Source of the DNA: Pasteurellaceae bacterium Orientalotternb1
Lineage (GTDB): Bacteria; Pseudomonadota; Gammaproteobacteria; Enterobacterales; Pasteurellaceae
Length of the DNA: 64,000 bases
Assembly (NCBI GenBank): GCA_011455275.1
Contig: CP015028.1
Span: 904,911 to 968,910, forward strand
Direction of reading: 5' to 3'
Shown here: in pieces, positions 41,714-51,009 of the stretch
How positions within the stretch are numbered: the stretch's first letter is position 1
Layout of the letters: each line of letters opens with the position of its first letter
The notes under the pieces: generated by a model
The model's database searches: none
Told to the model about the DNA's origin: nothing
Seen by the model: the letters and a program-made list of their open reading frames with translations, nothing else
Program-made: the position numbers and the translations under genes

Positions 41714-43092
41714 ATGGAAAACCAAACTGATAACAAAACGATGAGAAATGGCATTATTTTATTGTTAGATGTCATTTTATTCTTTGCCTTATTGGCATAT
41801 CTACCTTATGAACCACAAGCAAATAAAGGCTTGGCGTTGTTGGCTTTTGTTGCCGTGCTTTGGCTAACAGAGGCCCTGCACGTGACGATTACCGCATTGC
41901 TTGTCCCGATTTTGGCGATTGGGTTGGGGTTAGTCACGTCTAAAGAAGCCTTAGCCACTTTTGCTGATCCAACTATTTTCCTATTCTTTGGGGGCTTTGC
42001 GTTAGCGGCGGCGTTGCATATTCAGCAGCTTGACCGAATGATCGCTAACAACATTATGGCTCTTGCACGTGGCAAACTTTCCCTTGCGGTACTTTATTTG
42101 TTTGGTGTGACTGCATTTCTTTCGATGTGGATTAGTAACACGGCAACCGCAGCGATGATGTTACCGCTGGCGATGGGGGTGTTGAGCAAAATGGACAAAG
42201 AGCGTGAACATAACACATATGTTTTTGTCTTGTTAGGGATTGCATACAGTGCCAGTATCGGCGGTATGGGAACCCTTGTTGGTAGTCCACCAAATAACAT
42301 TGTGGCATCAAACCTTAACTTAACCTTTGCGGATTGGTTGGGTTATGGCTTGCCAATTATGATTTTATTATTGCCATTGATGGTAGGCGTGCTTTATGTG
42401 GTATTTAAACCGAATTTAAACCGCCGATTCGATTTTGATTTTGAAAAAATTGAGATGACCAAAAGCCGTATTATTACACTAGTGATCTTTGTGGTGATTG
42501 CACTTTGCTGGATTTTCAGCAAATACATTAACCCTGCACTATCAAGCTTACTTGGCATTAAAAATATCGCTAGCTTTGACAGTATCGTCGCCTTAACTGC
42601 TGCCGTCTTGCTTTGTGCCACTCGTGTCGTGAGTTGGGATCAAATCCAAAAAAATACCGAATGGGGCGTGTTAATGCTCTTCGGGGGGGCTTGACTTTAA
42701 GTGCGGTACTTGGCAAAACAGGGGCAAGCAAAGTGATGGCAGACGGTATCGTCTTTATGATCCAAGGCGGACATTTCTACCTTATCGGCTTAATTGTTGC
42801 GGCGTTTATTATCTTCCTAACGGAATTTACCTCGAATACCGCAAGTGCCGCATTACTGGTGCCAATTTTCATCTCAATCGCCCAGGCGTTAAATGCCCCA
42901 CCAGTTGGGTTAGCGTTAATCGTTGGCTTAGGGGCGTCTTGTGCCTTTATGTTGCCAGTTGCCACTCCGCCAAATGCAATTGTGTTTGGTACGGGTCAAG
43001 TGAAACAGAGTGAAATGGTTAAAGCAGGTATTTGGCTCAATTTACTCTGTGTCTTTGTGATTGCAACCTTTGGCTACTTGTTCTGGTTATAA
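41714..43092 (+). pseudogene. DASS-family sodium/anion symporter, frameshifted
   Basis: Divalent anion:Na+ symporter (SLC13/INDY type, probably for dicarboxylates or sulfate) broken into two frames. Part 1 (41714-42694, start after GGGAGG) ends ...VLMLFGGA-stop; part 2 continues as GGLTLSAVLGKTGASKV to 43092. The break is at a run of seven G (42683-42689); eight G would restore VLMLFGGGLTLS and a protein of about 459 residues. Other DASS motifs are intact (SNTATAAMMLPLA, TLVGSPPNNI, EFTSNTASAALLVPI, PVATPPNAIVFGTG). It could be a true mutation, a phase-variable state or a sequencing error in the homopolymer. Confidence 0.88.
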
Positions 43093-43113
43093 TTTGCAAA
43101 ATGTTGAGCAGAA

Positions 43114-43144
43114 GTGACCGCTTGTTGTGATGACAAGCGGTCAT
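43114..43144. terminator. USS hairpin terminator after the DASS transporter
   Basis: GTGACCGCTTGT and ACAAGCGGTCAT pair around TGTGATG and are followed by TTTTC. Two opposed USS cores act as stem. Confidence 0.7.
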
Positions 43145-43250
43145 TTTCTTAGAGAATTTTGCAAATTTATCATTATTTCATTTTATGAAGAAAGTCGGTG
43201 AAATTTCACAATAATTTGATCTACATTCGCCCAATTTAAATGGAAACTGT

Positions 43251-43256
43251 TATAAT
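43251..43256 (+). promoter_or_regulatory. -10 box of pgk
   Basis: Perfect TATAAT preceded by TG one base away (CTGTTATAAT), 40 bases ahead of pgk. No convincing -35 is visible. Confidence 0.5.
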
Positions 43257-43295
43257 CCGTCCGTTTTTATTTTGAATGTCAAAGAGGAACTCACT

Positions 43296-44468
43296 ATGTC
43301 CGTAAAAAAAATGGCAGACCTTGACCTTGCAGGTAAACGTCTTTTCATTCGTGCTGATCTCAATGTGCCAGTGAAAGATGGCAAAGTAACATCCGATGCA
43401 CGTATTCGTGCGACTATCCCAACGTTAAAATTAGCGTTGCAAAAAGGTGCAAAAGTGATGGTTACTTCGCACTTAGGTCGTCCAACTGAAGGCGTGTTTG
43501 AAGAAGCAAACTCATTACAACCCGTGGTAGACTACTTAAACAGTGCGTTAGATGTGCCAGTACGTTTAGTTCGTGATTACCTAGACGGCGTGGAAGTGAA
43601 CGAAAATGAAATCGTGGTGCTTGAAAACGTGCGTATCAATAAAGGTGAGAAGAAAAACGATCCTGAATTAGCGAAAAAATATGCCGCACTATGTGATGTA
43701 TTCGTGATGGATGCCTTCGGAACGGCTCACCGTGCGGAAGGTTCAACCTACGGCGTAGCACAGTTCGCACCAGTGGCTTGTGCAGGTCCATTATTAGCCG
43801 CTGAGTTAGATGCCCTTGGTAAAGCCTTAAAAGAGCCACAACGCCCAATGTTAGCGATTGTTGGTGGTTCAAAAGTATCGACTAAACTTACCGTTTTAGA
43901 CTCTCTTTCAAAAATTGCAGACCAACTTATCGTGGGCGGCGGTATCGCAAACACTTTCATTGCAGCAGAAGGCAACAATGTCGGCAATTCTTTATACGAA
44001 GCGGATTTAATCCCAGAAGCACAACGCTTATCTAAAGCAACTAATATTCCAGTGCCAGTTGATGTACGTGTCGGTACTGAATTCTCTGAAACGGCAGTAG
44101 CAACTGAAAAAGCGGTGAATGCCGTGGCTGATGGTGAATCTATCTTCGATATCGGTGACAAATCGGCAGAACAACTTGCTGAAATTATCCGCAATGCGAA
44201 AACCATTTTATGGAATGGTCCTGTTGGCGTGTTTGAATTCCCGAACTTCCGTAAAGGAACCGAAGTGGTGGCGAATGCTATCGCCGAAGCAACTGCAAAC
44301 GGGGCATTTTCAATCGCAGGCGGTGGTGATACGTTAGCGGCAATCGATCTATTCGGCATTGCAGATAAAATTTCATACATCTCAACCGGCGGCGGTGCAT
44401 TCTTAGAATTCGTAGAAGGCAAAGTGTTGCCAGCGGTGGAAATTCTTGAGAAACGTGCAAACGACTAA
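43296..44468 (+). CDS. pgk: Phosphoglycerate kinase Pgk
   Basis: Glycolytic enzyme that makes ATP from 1,3-bisphosphoglycerate. 390 residues starting at ATG 43296 (AGAGGA seven bases before); an upstream TTG is rejected. Signatures: [28 protein letters not shown] and the nucleotide loop GGGDTLAA. Paired with fba downstream across a 237-base structured spacer. Confidence 0.98.
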   Translation: MSVKKMADLDLAGKRLFIRADLNVPVKDGKVTSDARIRATIPTLKLALQKGAKVMVTSHLGRPTEGVFEEANSLQPVVDYLNSALDVPVRLVRDYLDGVEVNENEIVVLENVRINKGEKKNDPELAKKYAALCDVFVMDAFGTAHRAEGSTYGVAQFAPVACAGPLLAAELDALGKALKEPQRPMLAIVGGSKVSTKLTVLDSLSKIADQLIVGGGIANTFIAAEGNNVGNSLYEADLIPEAQRLSKATNIPVPVDVRVGTEFSETAVATEKAVNAVADGESIFDIGDKSAEQLAEIIRNAKTILWNGPVGVFEFPNFRKGTEVVANAIAEATANGAFSIAGGGDTLAAIDLFGIADKISYISTGGGAFLEFVEGKVLPAVEILEKRAND

Positions 44469-44705
44469 TGAATAAATTCTCCCCCGCAAGGCGGGAGCTG
44501 TACCCGAACGAAAGTGAGGGGGTAGGGGCTTACAAGCGGTAAGTTTCCAACAGATTTTTGCAAGTGCCCCCTTCGGTTTCGCTACGCTCAACCAATTACT
44601 CGCTCCGCTCGCCCTTCGGGTCGTTGGCAAAGCCAACGCTCAAATGCTAAAGCATTTGTCCCATCGTAAGCGGAGACAGAATTTAAATAAATAAGGAAAA
44701 CCAAA
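44469..44705 (+). other. Hairpin-rich pgk-fba spacer
   Basis: No gene. It contains several stem-loops in a row: CCCGC/GCGGG (about 44482-44496), CGTTGGC/GCCAACG (44622-44638) and CAAATGCT/AGCATTTG (44641-44658), plus one USS core (ACAAGCGGT at 44532) and GC-rich direct fragments such as CGCTACGCTC and CGCTCCGCTC. Composition differs from other gaps in the window. It may be an RNA-processing or repeat region. Confidence 0.6.
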
Positions 44706-45785
44706 ATGGCTAAATTATTAGATATTGTAAAACCAGGTGTAGTCACTGGTGATGATGTACAAAAAGTATTTGCATTTGCAAAAGAACACAACTTTGCAAT
44801 CCCAGCGGTAAACTGCGTGGGTACAGACTCGGTAAATGCGGTATTAGAAACGGCGGCTCGTGTGAAAGCTCCTGTGATCGTGCAATTCTCAAATGGTGGT
44901 GCACAATTCTACGCTGGTAAAGGGCTAAAACCTGCAAGTGGTGCTCGCACTGACGTGTTAGGGGCAGTAGCGGGTGCGAAACACGTTCACGAATTAGCGA
45001 AAGAGTACGGCGTGCCAGTCATTCTTCACACCGACCACGCAGCGAAAAACTTACTACCTTGGATCGACGGTATGTTAGACGCTGGCGAAAAACACTTCGC
45101 AGAAACAGGCAAACCACTATTCTCTTCACATATGATCGACCTTTCTGAAGAGCCGATCGCAGAAAATATGGAAATCTGCAAAAAATACCTTGAGCGTATG
45201 AGCAAAATGGGAATGACCCTTGAGATCGAAATTGGAATTACAGGTGGCGAAGAAGATGGCGTGGACAACAGCGATGTTGATGAATCACGTTTATACACCC
45301 AACCGTCTGAAGTGTTATTCGTTTACGATTCCTTAAACCCAGTGAGCAACCGTTTCACCATTGCTGCCGCATTTGGTAACGTTCACGGCGTGTACAAACC
45401 AGGTAACGTGAAATTAAAACCGTCAATTTTAGGTGATTCACAAAAATTTGTTTCGGCAGAGCGTAATCTTCCACACAACGCATTAGATTTCGTCTTCCAC
45501 GGTGGTTCAGGCTCAAGCCGTGAAGAAATCCGTGAAGCGATCAGCTACGGTGCGATCAAAATGAACATCGACACCGACACCCAATGGGCATCTTGGGACG
45601 GTATTTTGCAATTCTACAAAGCAAACCACGAATACCTCCAAGGTCAATTAGGCAACCCAACGGGTGAAGACGCACCAAACAAAAAATACTACGATCCACG
45701 TGTGTGGTTACGTAAAATGGAAGAGTCAATGTCTAAACGCTTAGAGCAATCTTTCGAAGACTTGAACTGCGTAAATGTGCTCTAA
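44706..45785 (+). CDS. fba: Fructose-bisphosphate aldolase, class II
   Basis: Zinc-dependent cleavage of fructose-1,6-bisphosphate. 359 residues; zinc and substrate motifs include PVILHTDHAAK, NVHGVYKPGNVKLKP and DFVFHGGSGSSREEI. AAGGAAAA precedes the ATG. Likely expressed with pgk. Confidence 0.98.
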   Translation: MAKLLDIVKPGVVTGDDVQKVFAFAKEHNFAIPAVNCVGTDSVNAVLETAARVKAPVIVQFSNGGAQFYAGKGLKPASGARTDVLGAVAGAKHVHELAKEYGVPVILHTDHAAKNLLPWIDGMLDAGEKHFAETGKPLFSSHMIDLSEEPIAENMEICKKYLERMSKMGMTLEIEIGITGGEEDGVDNSDVDESRLYTQPSEVLFVYDSLNPVSNRFTIAAAFGNVHGVYKPGNVKLKPSILGDSQKFVSAERNLPHNALDFVFHGGSGSSREEIREAISYGAIKMNIDTDTQWASWDGILQFYKANHEYLQGQLGNPTGEDAPNKKYYDPRVWLRKMEESMSKRLEQSFEDLNCVNVL

Positions 45786-45808
45786 TTTGCAAAACTTCCT
45801 TTAAAACT

Positions 45809-45838
45809 AACCGCTTGTTACAATGCAAGCGGTTTTTC
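45809..45838 (+). terminator. USS-derived terminator after fba
   Basis: AACCGCTTG and CAAGCGGTT pair around TTACAATG, followed by TTTC. Two opposed USS cores make a compact rho-independent terminator. Confidence 0.8.
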
Positions 45839-45871
45839 TTTAGGATTTTAGGGAGAAAAGGGGCGAAAGTT

Positions 45872-46666
45872 ATGTTACTTCTGGATGTACAAAATATCAG
45901 CAAACGTTTTACCGACCGAGTTGGCTTGCTTCGCAAGCAGGAGTTTTATGCGGTGAAAAATGTGTCGTTTCAGCTTGAACAAAAGCAAACGCTTGCGATT
46001 ATCGGGGCGAATGGGGCGGGCAAATCGACCTTAGCCAAAATGTTGGTGGGCGTTACAGAACCAACTTCAGGCAAAATGTTTTTTAAAAATCAAGAGCTTA
46101 ACTTCGGTGATTACGCCTTCCGAGCCAAGAAAATCCGTATGGTGTTTCAAGATCCGAATGACGCTTTTGATCCAAACTACAATATCGGGCAAATTTTGGA
46201 TTCGCCACTCAAACTCGCTACCACACTTTCCGAAGAAAACCGCAACGAACGAATTTTCAAAACGCTCAAACTCGTTGGTATGTATCCTGAACACGCCCTT
46301 ATTCCTATTAGCGAAGCCTCAAGCAGCCAAAAACATCGAGTGGCATTGGCTCGGGCTTTGATTTTAAATCCTGAAATCGTGATTTTTGACGACAGCCTGA
46401 GTGCTTTGGACTTCTCGCTGCAAAGCCAGTTGACTAATTTAATGCTCCATTTGCAAGAACGCCTTGGGCTTTCGTATATTTACGTTGGACAGAATTTAGG
46501 CTTGATTAAACATATCGCTGATAAGTTAATGGTGATGGATCAAGGCGAAGTCGTTGAATATGGTACGACCAAAGATCTACTGCTCAACCCACAAAACCCC
46601 ATCACTGTCCGCCTTATCGAAAGCCATTTCGGCAAACGCCTAACGGAAGAGGCTTGGGCAAGTTAG
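45872..46666 (+). CDS. sapF: Peptide ABC transporter ATPase SapF
   Basis: ATPase of the Sap antimicrobial-peptide/heme uptake system, about 264 residues from ATG 45872; the longer frame starts inside the fba terminator. Walker A GANGAGKSTLAK, Q-loop VFQDPNDAFDPN, Walker B IVIFDDSLSALD and the C-terminal SHFGKRLTEEAW resemble E. coli SapF. The ABC signature is degenerate (ISEASSSQKHRVALARAL). sapABCD are not adjacent, so this is an orphan subunit that must pair with partners elsewhere. Confidence 0.85.
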   Translation: MLLLDVQNISKRFTDRVGLLRKQEFYAVKNVSFQLEQKQTLAIIGANGAGKSTLAKMLVGVTEPTSGKMFFKNQELNFGDYAFRAKKIRMVFQDPNDAFDPNYNIGQILDSPLKLATTLSEENRNERIFKTLKLVGMYPEHALIPISEASSSQKHRVALARALILNPEIVIFDDSLSALDFSLQSQLTNLMLHLQERLGLSYIYVGQNLGLIKHIADKLMVMDQGEVVEYGTTKDLLLNPQNPITVRLIESHFGKRLTEEAWAS

Positions 46667-46671
46667 TTTAT

Positions 46672-46705
46672 GCAGGGGCGGAGCTATGTGTCCGCCCGTT
46701 TTTCG
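46672..46705. terminator. Terminator-like repeat between sapF and the SDR gene
   Basis: GGGCGGA and TCCGCCC pair around GCTATGTG, followed by GTTTTTC. It shares CTATGTGTCCGCCCG with the repeat at 20456-20482 and lies between two convergent genes. Confidence 0.75.
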
Positions 46706-46713
46706 TTCGATGA

Positions 46714-47484
46714 TCAAAATGAGAACGGATCTGGGTAAAGGTACTCAAACCCTAGCTCTCGACAAATGTTTTCCCCTGAAATAATCCGCACAAGCGGTTG
46801 GTTTTCGGGGGAAAATTGCAAATCGGGCAAGCCGAATTTTTTCGCCATCGCACCATAATAGTCCTGCCGAGTGGGGTGTTGTGGGGCGACTAAATGGAAC
46901 AGCCGTTGCCCATTTGATGTGGCGAGCAGCAATTCAATCGCTCGAACGCAATCGTGTTGATGTACCAAATTCACGGGCTGACCTGCTCCGCTGAGATTCT
47001 GTTTACCCGCCAAAGAGTGAACGGGGTGGCGATTTTTGCCAACCAATCCGCCGAGCCGCAAAATATCGCAGGCGATCGGCTGTTGTTGCAGCCACTGTTC
47101 CAGTAGTGCCGTTGGGGTGCTGCGAACCGTTGCAAAACTTTCGTCAAAAGTCCCCGCTTGTAACGGCAAAACGCCTGTGGTGCTAATAAAAATGAGCTGT
47201 TTCACCTGTTGTGAAATCGCCTGTTGAACCAACCGCTTGGTCCCATCTAAATAATTTTCTGTTGAAGTTTTATTCGGCGGAATATTGATTACTACGGCAT
47301 CTACATTCAGCAACGGCTGTAAATTTTCGGAAGAAAAGTCAGATAAATCAAAGGGATAAATTTCAATTTTAGGGTGGTGAGCTGCTTGGCGTTTGCTGCC
47401 TTTCACGTGCCAGCCCTTTTCAAGCAACCGCTCCGCCAACGGCATCCCCAGCCAGCCAAGTCCGATAATTGCGATAGATTTCAT
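46714..47484 (-). CDS. NAD(P)-binding SDR-family protein (YeeZ-like)
   Basis: 256-residue extended short-chain dehydrogenase/epimerase-like protein. The Rossmann loop IIGLGWLGMPLAERL starts at residue 5, with VVINIPP and FISTTGVL as following strands. The catalytic YXXXK motif is not evident, as in the YeeZ group. Substrate unknown. It is divergent from the nitroreductase gene. Confidence 0.75.
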   Translation of the reverse strand: MKSIAIIGLGWLGMPLAERLLEKGWHVKGSKRQAAHHPKIEIYPFDLSDFSSENLQPLLNVDAVVINIPPNKTSTENYLDGTKRLVQQAISQQVKQLIFISTTGVLPLQAGTFDESFATVRSTPTALLEQWLQQQPIACDILRLGGLVGKNRHPVHSLAGKQNLSGAGQPVNLVHQHDCVRAIELLLATSNGQRLFHLVAPQHPTRQDYYGAMAKKFGLPDLQFSPENQPLVRIISGENICRELGFEYLYPDPFSF

Positions 47485-47622
47485 ACGCTTTTCCTGTGCA
47501 ATATTTTCGTTAGAATAGCCGAGCCTTTTGACCTATTTCAACTTTCTCGTGAAAATTTTTTCCTTTTCTAGTGGCAAAAACGTACACTACGCTTTCAAAA
47601 ATGTTTGAGAAAAGGAGACCTA

Positions 47623-48261
47623 ATGCAACTTTTAGAAGCGATTAAACAGCGTAAAACCATCAAATTGTTTAACGATAAAGCCAAAATTTCCCGTGAAGAA
47701 TTGAGTGAAATGCTTGAATTGGCACAGCTAGCCCCCTCCAAAGCCAATCTGCAGCCTTGGCGATTTGTGGTGATTGATGAGCCTGAACAAAAACAGAAAT
47801 TGCTAGATGTGGTCGCATTTAACGGTCCGCCTTGCGAAAGTGCTGCTGCAGTGGTGATCGTATTGGCGGATCTGCAATATCAAAGATTATTTGGCGATAT
47901 TCTCGATCATTCCGTGGCAAGCGGTTGTTTGCACGCTAATTTTCGCGATCGCAACTATGATTTTCTACTCAACACCCATAACGCACTCAGCGATCAAGAC
48001 ATTCGTGATCAAGTCTTGATCGACACCAGTCTTGCAGCGATGCAGTTGATGCTCATTACCAAAGAAAAAGGTTATGACAGCCACGCTATCGGCATTTTCG
48101 ATCGCAAGCAAGTGATGAGCCGCTTTGAGATTGATGCCGACCGTTTTGCCCCTGTAATGCTACTCGCCATCGGAAAAGCCGCCGTTCCTGCGATTCCAAG
48201 TGCTAGACTGCCGATTACACATACGGTTGCTTGGAATAGTGGCAAGACATTGAGCAAGTAA
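47623..48261 (+). CDS. Nitroreductase-family FMN protein
   Basis: 212-residue FMN-dependent oxidoreductase-like protein. The start ATG 47623 follows AAGGAG closely; an upstream TTG is rejected. FMN-binding features: RKTIKLFND near the N-terminus and LAQLAPSKANLQPWRFVVI, and MLLAIGKAA towards the C-terminus. The physiological substrate is unknown. Followed by gor, possibly a redox unit. Confidence 0.85.
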   Translation: MQLLEAIKQRKTIKLFNDKAKISREELSEMLELAQLAPSKANLQPWRFVVIDEPEQKQKLLDVVAFNGPPCESAAAVVIVLADLQYQRLFGDILDHSVASGCLHANFRDRNYDFLLNTHNALSDQDIRDQVLIDTSLAAMQLMLITKEKGYDSHAIGIFDRKQVMSRFEIDADRFAPVMLLAIGKAAVPAIPSARLPITHTVAWNSGKTLSK

Positions 48262-48314
48262 TTTTTGCAAAAAAATGCTAGAATCTGACCGCTTGTATTT
48301 AAAAGGAACAAAAA

Positions 48315-49670
48315 ATGACAAAACATTATGATTATATTGCGATTGGCGGCGGCAGTGGTGGGATTGCGTCGGTCAATCGTGCGGCAAGTTATGGCAAAAA
48401 ATGTGCGATTATTGAAGCGAAATTGCTCGGTGGCACTTGCGTGAACGTGGGCTGTGTGCCGAAAAAAGTGATGTGGTACGGTGCTCAAGTGGCGGAAGCA
48501 ATTAACCATTATGCCGCTGATTATGGCTTTGAACTCGATAGCAAGCAGTTCGATTTCGCCAAACTTGTGCAAAATCGCCAAGCCTATATTTCTCGTATTC
48601 ACACTTCTTATAACAATGTATTGGCGAAAAATAATGTGGACGTAATTCAAGGTTTCGCCAAATTTGTGAATAAAAATACCCTTGAAGTGAATGGCGAGCA
48701 GATCACCGCTGACCATATTTTAATCGCAACGGGAGGTCGCCCGAGCCGTCCTGCGATCAAAGGGGCGGACTATGGCATTGATTCTGACGGTGTATTTGCC
48801 CTAACCAAATTACCAAAACGCATTGCGATTGTCGGTGCAGGTTACATTGCGGTGGAATTGGCGGGGGTGATGAATGCCTTTGGCGTTGAGACGCATCTGT
48901 TTGTTCGTCAGCACGCACCACTGCGTAATTTTGATCCGCTGATTGTCGATACCTTGCTGGAAGTAATGGCACAAGACGGCATTCAACTGCATAAACACAG
49001 TGTGCCAAGCGAAGTGGTGAAAAATGCCGACGGTTCGCTAACGTTACAGCTTGAAAATGGCGAGAGTCAAACCGTTGATCAGTTGGTGTGGGCGATTGGG
49101 CGTGAACCAGCGACCGATGCGATCAACTTACAAGCGGCGGGCGTGGAAACCAACGCACGTGGCTTTGTTAAAGTGGATAAATTCCAAAATACCAATGTGG
49201 ACGGCATTTATGCGGTGGGTGATATCATCGAAGGTGGCATTGAGCTGACCCCAGTTGCCGTTGCCGCAGGTCGTCGTTTGTCCGAGCGACTGTTCAACAA
49301 TAAACCGAACGAACATTTGGACTACAACCTTGTCCCGACCGTGGTGTTTAGCCACCCACCGATTGGCACGATTGGCTTAAGCGAACCAAAAGCGATTGAG
49401 CAATTCGGGGCAGAGCAGGTAAAAGTGTATACGTCATCGTTCACGCCAATGTACAGTGCGATCACCCAGCACCGTCAGCCTTGCCGTATGAAATTGGTTT
49501 GTGCTGGTGAAGAACAGAAAATCGTCGGCTTACACGGCATTGGTTTTGGCGTGGACGAGATGATCCAAGGCTTTGCCGTGGCGATCAAAATGGGGGCAAC
49601 TAAAACCGATTTTGACAACACGGTAGCGATCCATCCGACTGGTTCCGAAGAATTTGTGACGATGCGTTAA
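48315..49670 (+). CDS. gor: Glutathione reductase Gor
   Basis: NADPH-dependent flavoenzyme that regenerates reduced glutathione. 451 residues: FAD loop [16 protein letters not shown], redox-active disulfide [18 protein letters not shown] loop [14 protein letters not shown], and C-terminal interface [12 protein letters not shown] with the catalytic histidine. AAAGGAAC precedes the ATG; a USS core lies just upstream. Confidence 0.97.
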   Translation: MTKHYDYIAIGGGSGGIASVNRAASYGKKCAIIEAKLLGGTCVNVGCVPKKVMWYGAQVAEAINHYAADYGFELDSKQFDFAKLVQNRQAYISRIHTSYNNVLAKNNVDVIQGFAKFVNKNTLEVNGEQITADHILIATGGRPSRPAIKGADYGIDSDGVFALTKLPKRIAIVGAGYIAVELAGVMNAFGVETHLFVRQHAPLRNFDPLIVDTLLEVMAQDGIQLHKHSVPSEVVKNADGSLTLQLENGESQTVDQLVWAIGREPATDAINLQAAGVETNARGFVKVDKFQNTNVDGIYAVGDIIEGGIELTPVAVAAGRRLSERLFNNKPNEHLDYNLVPTVVFSHPPIGTIGLSEPKAIEQFGAEQVKVYTSSFTPMYSAITQHRQPCRMKLVCAGEEQKIVGLHGIGFGVDEMIQGFAVAIKMGATKTDFDNTVAIHPTGSEEFVTMR

Positions 49671-49710
49671 TATTTTGAAAAATGATTTTTATACTTAGTA
49701 AAGGTGCATT

Positions 49711-50313
49711 ATGAAAAAATTATATGTCATTTTGGGGGGGAGCTTATTGCTAACGGGGTGCTTTGATGAAGTTCAACCAGAAAAGGCAGTCGTAAAAGAG
49801 ACTGCAGCGGAAAAAACTGCACAGACAGTTGCGGCACCACTTCCCATTGAAGCGGAGAAAATGGTAGATAAAGTAGAGGTAAAAAAAGAAGAGGTAAAAA
49901 AAGGCGAACAAATGGTATCAACGCCAGAAAATGTTACCTTTGAGCCAGCAATGGAAAAAGAAACCAAATTGGTTGATGCACCTCCCTCCCCACAAGATAA
50001 GCTAACGGACGCAGAACAGTGGAATCAAGCAGAAGCGGCAGCAACGGCAATTAATGCAAAACGTGCTTTTGCTCAAAATACAAATGCCAATTCTCGCAGA
50101 AAATCAGTACGCAAAACATCAACTGCCAAAGCAGTACGCTCAACAGCGTACGATGAAAACGGCTTGTCACCAGAAGAGCAGCGAGTAGGGGCACAGCAGG
50201 TGATGTCAGCAGCAGAGTTGAAAGCATTGAAATATAAATGCCGCTATCCATTAATGAGCCCGCAAGAGCGAGTGGAATATCACTGCGAAGTGAAGCCTGT
50301 TACGTTGAAGTAA
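49711..50313 (+). CDS. Putative lipoprotein of unknown function
   Basis: 200-residue predicted lipoprotein: signal peptide MKKLYVILGGSLLLTG with lipobox LLTGC (cysteine 17). The mature part is low-complexity and rich in Glu, Lys, Val and Ala to about residue 95, then polar with RRKSVRKTSTAKAVR, and ends in a compact segment with two cysteines (KYKCRYPLMSPQERVEYHCEV). I do not recognise the family. The signal-peptide codons contain seven G in a row (49734-49740), a slippage-prone tract. Monocistronic with its own terminator. Confidence 0.85.
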   Translation: MKKLYVILGGSLLLTGCFDEVQPEKAVVKETAAEKTAQTVAAPLPIEAEKMVDKVEVKKEEVKKGEQMVSTPENVTFEPAMEKETKLVDAPPSPQDKLTDAEQWNQAEAAATAINAKRAFAQNTNANSRRKSVRKTSTAKAVRSTAYDENGLSPEEQRVGAQQVMSAAELKALKYKCRYPLMSPQERVEYHCEVKPVTLK

Positions 50314-50333
50314 GTTGTTTCAAACCAAAACAA

Positions 50334-50363
50334 AACCAAGCGGTCAGTTCCGCTTGGTTTTTT
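50334..50363. terminator. USS-derived terminator between lipoprotein gene and queE
   Basis: AACCAAGCGG and CCGCTTGGTT pair around TCAGTT, followed by TTTT; A-rich on the other side, so it can act for both convergent genes. Confidence 0.85.
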
Positions 50364-50364
50364 G

Positions 50365-51009
50365 CTATTCAATACCCGCCAGTTTATGGGTTTGAATGCT
50401 CAACAGCCAACGAGGTTTATTCGTTCGTTGATTGAGTTTACCGAGTTGCGTGATGGTGTCTAACATATTCATCACACCGTTCTCTTCGCAAGGGGAGAGG
50501 TAATAACGGTCGGCAGGAATGGTTTGCTCGATCTGCTCACAGAAATCGATCACTTCGCCATCCACCACGATCCGCACTTCGTGGGCAAACGGAATATGAT
50601 GCTTCAGATAGTTTTTCTGATAGATCCGTTTCGGACTGGTGGCGATATAGTCGATCTGCTTCGGTACGGGTTTCAAGCCATTTGTTTCTATTGCGATAAA
50701 ATAGCCTTCCGCTTTTAGCACATCAAGTAGTCGTTCCAAATTGGGCTGAATGGTTGGCTCACCCCCCGTGATAATGATATTACGAGCTGAAAAACCTCGC
50801 ACCATCGCCATAATTTCTGCCAGCGTTTTGGTCTCAAATTGATTGTAATTGGTATCGCACCACGGACACGCCAAATTGCATTTTCCAAAACGGATAAAAA
50901 TACTCGGCATCCCCGTATTAAAGCCCTCGCCCTGCAAGGTTTCGAAAATTTCCACGATGCGATATTCGGTATTTGCAAGAAGTTGAGAGAAACTAACCGC
51001 TTGTATCAT
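50365..51009 (-). CDS. queE: 7-carboxy-7-deazaguanine synthase QueE
   Basis: Radical SAM enzyme that converts carboxytetrahydropterin to 7-carboxy-7-deazaguanine for queuosine. 214 residues starting at ATG 51009, which overlaps the queD stop (ATGA). The SAM-cluster motif is CNLACPWC (CX3CX2C), with FETLQGEGFNTG before and TGGEPTIQ after. The first 12 codons, [12 protein letters not shown], are a USS in coding form. Confidence 0.95.
   Translation of the reverse strand: MIQAVSFSQLLANTEYRIVEIFETLQGEGFNTGMPSIFIRFGKCNLACPWCDTNYNQFETKTLAEIMAMVRGFSARNIIITGGEPTIQPNLERLLDVLKAEGYFIAIETNGLKPVPKQIDYIATSPKRIYQKNYLKHHIPFAHEVRIVVDGEVIDFCEQIEQTIPADRYYLSPCEENGVMNMLDTITQLGKLNQRTNKPRWLLSIQTHKLAGIE

Noticed and set aside
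48072-48716. Minus-strand open frame across the nitroreductase and gor
   Set aside because: Antisense to two convincing genes and without recognisable features.
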